Assembly (NCBI GenBank): GCA_944358685.1
Contig: CALVRQ010000031.1
Coordinates: forward strand, 1-17,242
Origin: an uncultured Bacilli bacterium
GTDB taxonomy: Bacteria > Bacillota_I > Bacilli_A > RF39 > UBA660
Length of the DNA: 17,242 bases
Direction of reading: 5' to 3'
Position numbers and translations under genes: made by a program. Under the pieces are notes generated by a model. The model was not told the origin of the DNA, did no database searches, and saw only the letters and a program-made list of their open reading frames with translations. Shown here piece after piece: positions 14,433 through 17,242 of the stretch (positions are counted from its first letter, which is position 1; each line of letters begins with the position of its first letter).

Positions 14433-16185
14433 TTTCTAACTCCTCCTTTGACAATTGTGATAAAGCTATTTGTTTATAAACTTCACAATTTTTAAGTAAT
14501 TCTTTATGGGTTCCCATACCGACACATTTACCACTATCTAATACTACAATTTTATCGGCGTTCATGATGGTGCCGATTCTTTGTGCGACAATTAAACTTG
14601 TTGCATTTTTAGTGTAATTTTTTAGTTCTTTTCTTAATACGGCATCCGTTTTATAATCTAGAGCTGAAAAAGAATCATCAAATATATATATTTCAGGGTC
14701 TCTAGCAATGGCTCTTGCAATAGCTAGTCTTTGTTTTTGCCCACCAGAGACATTAGTTCCGCCTTGAGCAATGTGTGTTTCATATTTATCATCCATTTTT
14801 TCAATGAATTCATCGGCTTGAGCTACTTTAGCGGCTTCTTTAATTTTTTCTTCACTTTTTTTACCTTTGCCATTTTCACCATAGCTGATGTTATAATTTA
14901 CTGTTCCAGCAAACATCACTGCTTTTTGCGGAATATATCCTAGTTTATTATTTAAAGCTTCAAATTTGTAATCTTTAACGTTGATGCCATCAATTAATAC
15001 TTCTCCTTCAGTAGCATCATAGAACCTTGGAACTAAATTTATCAAGGTTGATTTACCACTACCTGTTGAACCGATAAAGGCAATTGTTTCACCTTGATTT
15101 ACTTTAAATGAAATATTTTCTAAGACATATTCATCAGCATCTGGATATTTGAAAGATACATTTTTAAATTCAACAGTTCCTTTTTCTTTGGTTTCGCCTT
15201 CAAAGGTTCCAGGAATAATTTTTTGCTTAGTGTCTAATACTTCATTTATTCTTTTGGCTGATACTTCGGCTCTTGGAATCATCATGAAAATCATAGCAAG
15301 CATTAAAAATGACATAATTACTTGCATGGCATATGAACTAAAGACAATCATGTTACCAAATATGGTAATTTTATCAGCTAAGATTGAGTTTTGAATCATT
15401 CCAGCACCTATGAAATAAATGGATAAGGTTAATCCATACATGATTAGATACATAACAGGCATCATAATAGCAAATTTCTTTTGATTAAATAGTTGTAAGT
15501 TTGTAAGTTTGTCATTAACTTTGTCGAATTTTTTTTCTTGATATTTTTCGGCATTAAAGGCTCTTACTACTCTAATACCAGTTAAGTTTTCTCTAGCAAT
15601 ACCATTGATTTTGTCAATTAATTTTTGAACGATTTTAAATCTTGGAATAACGATAATCATAAGAGTTATGATAACACCTAGTAAAATTAATACAGCGATG
15701 CCGGTGATGACACTCCACTGCCAACCTTTGTTTAAGATTTTTGTGATTGCCCATATGGCTGTAATTGGTGCTTTTACTAATAGTTGTAGGCCCATAGCAA
15801 TTAATAATTCTATTTGTGTAACATCGTTAGTTGTTCTGGTGATTAAACTACTGGTTTGAAAGGCTTTTATTTCTTCAGTGTCAAGATTTTGAACTTTATC
15901 GAATATTTCTTTTCTAGTGTTTTTAGAAAATTCTGATGCGATATAAGCAGCAAAATAACCAGCACCGACAGCAAATATTAAACTGCCTAAAGCACACAAG
16001 ACCATATATCCACCATTTAATATAATGTCAGACATTTTACTGCCTTCGGTTTGAACAAGGACAGTTATTTCAGACATATAATCTGGAATTTTTAATTCTA
16101 ACCATACTTGGCCGACAATTAGAATTACACAAAATATGGCATATAACCATTCTTTTTTTGTTAGATTTCTTAATAATTTTAACAT
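14425..16185 (-). CDS. Heterodimeric ABC exporter subunit (degenerate-site subunit)
   Basis: Protein of 586 residues: six membrane helices (about 13-310), then an ATPase domain. Walker A is GSTGSGKST (372-380), Q-loop is Q420 and the signature is a good VSGGQKQRLAIARA (479-492). In Walker B, IYIFDD carries D504 where the catalytic Glu should be, and the H-loop has Q535 (IVAQRIGTI) where His should be. These two changes are those found in TM287 and LmrC-type subunits, so its own Walker site is expected to bind but hardly hydrolyse ATP. Its intact signature completes the active site of the partner. It overlaps the marR-like gene by 7 bp and the partner ABC gene by 8 bp, so the three are translated together. 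It probably exports toxic or amphipathic compounds. Confidence 0.93.
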   Translation of the reverse strand: MLKLLRNLTKKEWLYAIFCVILIVGQVWLELKIPDYMSEITVLVQTEGSKMSDIILNGGYMVLCALGSLIFAVGAGYFAAYIASEFSKNTRKEIFDKVQNLDTEEIKAFQTSSLITRTTNDVTQIELLIAMGLQLLVKAPITAIWAITKILNKGWQWSVITGIAVLILLGVIITLMIIVIPRFKIVQKLIDKINGIARENLTGIRVVRAFNAEKYQEKKFDKVNDKLTNLQLFNQKKFAIMMPVMYLIMYGLTLSIYFIGAGMIQNSILADKITIFGNMIVFSSYAMQVIMSFLMLAMIFMMIPRAEVSAKRINEVLDTKQKIIPGTFEGETKEKGTVEFKNVSFKYPDADEYVLENISFKVNQGETIAFIGSTGSGKSTLINLVPRFYDATEGEVLIDGINVKDYKFEALNNKLGYIPQKAVMFAGTVNYNISYGENGKGKKSEEKIKEAAKVAQADEFIEKMDDKYETHIAQGGTNVSGGQKQRLAIARAIARDPEIYIFDDSFSALDYKTDAVLRKELKNYTKNATSLIVAQRIGTIMNADKIVVLDSGKCVGMGTHKELLKNCEVYKQIALSQLSKEELENA

Positions 16186-16628
16186 AACTTCATCCTTTCA
16201 TTCTTTAGATTTTTTTGCATTTTACTGATTACTTTGAAAAAGTTTTCTAATTCTTCTTTGCTTATGTCTTTGGTGATTGTTTTTTCGGCTTTATTTAATG
16301 TGTTTTTAACAATTTGAAAATTTTCTTTAGCTGTGTCACTCAGAATTATTTCTTTTTTTCTTGTATCAGTTTTATCTTGAATTCTAAAAATAAGGTCATT
16401 TTTTTCCATTGTTTTTAGAATTTCAGATAGAGTTGCTCGTCTTAAGTTTAAAGCAATTCCAATATCTTTTTGATATACTTTTTCTTTTTGTCTAGAGATT
16501 ATATAGTGCAGGATTTGCATTTGAGCAGGAGTTGGTAATTTTCTTTTATCGACCCCAGTTTCACAAATATACCTTATAATATCATGGTTTAAATTTTTTA
16601 TCTTATAGGTTACTCTTTCGCTTTCCAT
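16179..16628 (-). CDS. MarR-family transcriptional regulator of the ABC operon
   Basis: Protein of 149 residues, the family's normal length. The winged helix covers about residues 30-105: TPAQMQILHYI, the recognition region YQKDIGIALNLRRATLSEIL, and the wing FRIQDKTDTRKKEIILSDTA, whose D-x-R-K pattern is the usual DxR motif of MarR proteins. Helices on both sides give the dimer interface. The ATG at 16628 has GAAGGTGA just upstream. It is the first gene of a three-gene operon and overlaps the first ABC gene by 7 bp. This layout, with a palindrome over its own -10 box, points to a repressor that controls itself and the exporter and is released by a ligand, probably an exported compound. The ligand is unknown. 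Confidence 0.92.
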   Translation of the reverse strand: MESERVTYKIKNLNHDIIRYICETGVDKRKLPTPAQMQILHYIISRQKEKVYQKDIGIALNLRRATLSEILKTMEKNDLIFRIQDKTDTRKKEIILSDTAKENFQIVKNTLNKAEKTITKDISKEELENFFKVISKMQKNLKNERMKLC

Positions 16629-16650
16629 TATTCACCTTCTTTACTGCCTG

Positions 16651-16686
16651 CTAAAACATTTTAGTATAATTTTTAAATATTGTCAA
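16651..16686 (-). promoter_or_regulatory. Promoter and palindromic operator of the marR-ABC operon
   Basis: On the minus strand TTGACA (16681-16686), a 17-bp spacer and TAAAAT (16658-16663). A palindrome CTAAAA-CA-TTTTAG (16651-16664) covers the -10. It is a likely site for the MarR protein encoded right downstream, which would block RNA polymerase when bound. Confidence 0.75.
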
Positions 16687-16732
16687 TATCCTAACAATAA
16701 TATTTTGTATTCACATATTTTCCCATAATTAA

Positions 16733-16753
16733 AAGATAAGTGGAACTTATCTT
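16733..16753 (-). terminator. Terminator after the polysaccharide deacetylase gene
   Basis: A perfect 8-bp stem AAGATAAG (16733-16740) with CTTATCTT (16746-16753) and a 5-base loop overlaps the stop codon (16752-16754). On the minus strand TTAATT follows the stem, a modest T-tract. It separates this gene from the marR promoter. Confidence 0.7.
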
Positions 16754-17242
16754 AATTGTTTATATGATGATGTATGGCTTCAGTATTTTTAGTTATTTTT
16801 GCGAAGGTATAGCCGTTTGCTTTAGCATATTTTATAATATAAGGTAATGCTTCTAATGTTGTTTGTTTAGTCGAAGAATCATGCATTAAGATGATATTTG
16901 TTCCATTATGTATTCTATTCGTTACATTACAATATATACTTTCTTTTGTTTGATTTCCGTTAGCATCTTCACTATCAATATTCCAGTCAAAGTAATAAAA
17001 ATCATTTTCATTTAAGGTGTTTGTGATTCTAGTTACTATGCCTTGATTATATTTTTTAGATATAGTGTTTGATGAACCGCCGGGCAATCTTACTATTCTC
17101 GGCTTTTGACCAGTTATTTGATATATTTGCATTCTTATTTGATTTAGGTCATTAAAGTAGTTTGTTTCTGATGAATATACATAACTATATATGTGTGATG
17201 ATGTGTGCAAAGCTACAGTATGGTTTTCGGCTTGCATGCGTT
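16752..17242 (-). CDS. Polysaccharide deacetylase (NodB domain), C-terminal part, cut by the window edge
   Basis: About 160 residues of a carbohydrate esterase family 4 enzyme. Such enzymes take acetyl groups off peptidoglycan or another surface glycan, outside the membrane. The frame continues to the right edge, so the ATG at 17237 is internal and the first catalytic motif (TFDD type) is missing from view. Visible motifs are the metal-binding HTSSH (second motif), RLPGGSSN (third, R-x-PGG), FDWNIDSED (fourth) and NIILMHDS (fifth, with the catalytic-region His). The end is KNTEAIHHHINN, with several His. All visible motifs are intact, so it should be active. In Firmicutes such enzymes often protect the wall from lysozyme, which is inference here. 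Confidence 0.9.
   Translation of the reverse strand, partial: RMQAENHTVALHTSSHIYSYVYSSETNYFNDLNQIRMQIYQITGQKPRIVRLPGGSSNTISKKYNQGIVTRITNTLNENDFYYFDWNIDSEDANGNQTKESIYCNVTNRIHNGTNIILMHDSSTKQTTLEALPYIIKYAKANGYTFAKITKNTEAIHHHINN

Overview
The window is strongly AT-rich (by eye about 30% GC or less) with A/T-ending codons, G-rich Shine-Dalgarno sites and TTGACA/TATAAT promoters. TGA ends a gene at 2245-2247 and Trp residues are encoded by TGG, so the standard code is in use and this is not a code-4 mycoplasma. Together with RarA, XerD, an LTA-synthase-like enzyme, YfiBC/LmrCD-type ABC exporters and a PhoP-like regulator, this suggests a low-GC Firmicute (Bacilli/Clostridia side), possibly one of the small-genome uncultured gut lineages. 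The lineage is inference.

Left part, 1-2250 (+): the 3' end of an alkaline-phosphatase-fold phosphoglycerol transferase, a terminator, an XRE-type regulator with its own promoter, and a membrane-anchored DUF2726 protein. Region 2276-4075 (-): a metal-homeostasis block with a possible 37-aa leader peptide, a 10-TM-type heavy-metal/manganese exporter, an intergenic terminator and a ZIP-family zinc transporter. Region 4075-7914: DNA-maintenance genes, with xerD (-) divergent from an unrecognised gene plus rarA (+), and rarA convergent with holA (-).

Right part (all -): a small four-helix membrane protein; an OmpR/PhoB-type response regulator and histidine kinase overlapping by 8 bp, with a TTCACA-N5-TTCACA direct repeat upstream; an unrecognised 129-aa gene driven by a consensus promoter lying inside the 3' end of its neighbour; a membrane-anchored HExxH metalloprotease gene split by a frameshift at an A8 run; and a marR-ABC-ABC operon. 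The operon encodes a heterodimeric exporter with one degenerate ATP site, and one subunit carries a roughly 185-residue, internally repetitive extracellular insertion. The window ends in the C-terminal part of a NodB-type polysaccharide deacetylase.

No rRNA, tRNA, CRISPR array, insertion sequence or phage module was seen. The most notable items are the frameshifted zincin (about 550 bp of its reading frame lies upstream of the only ATG-initiated stretch), the repeated insertion in the ABC subunit, the 37-aa ORF ahead of the metal exporter, and the PhoP-box-like repeat.
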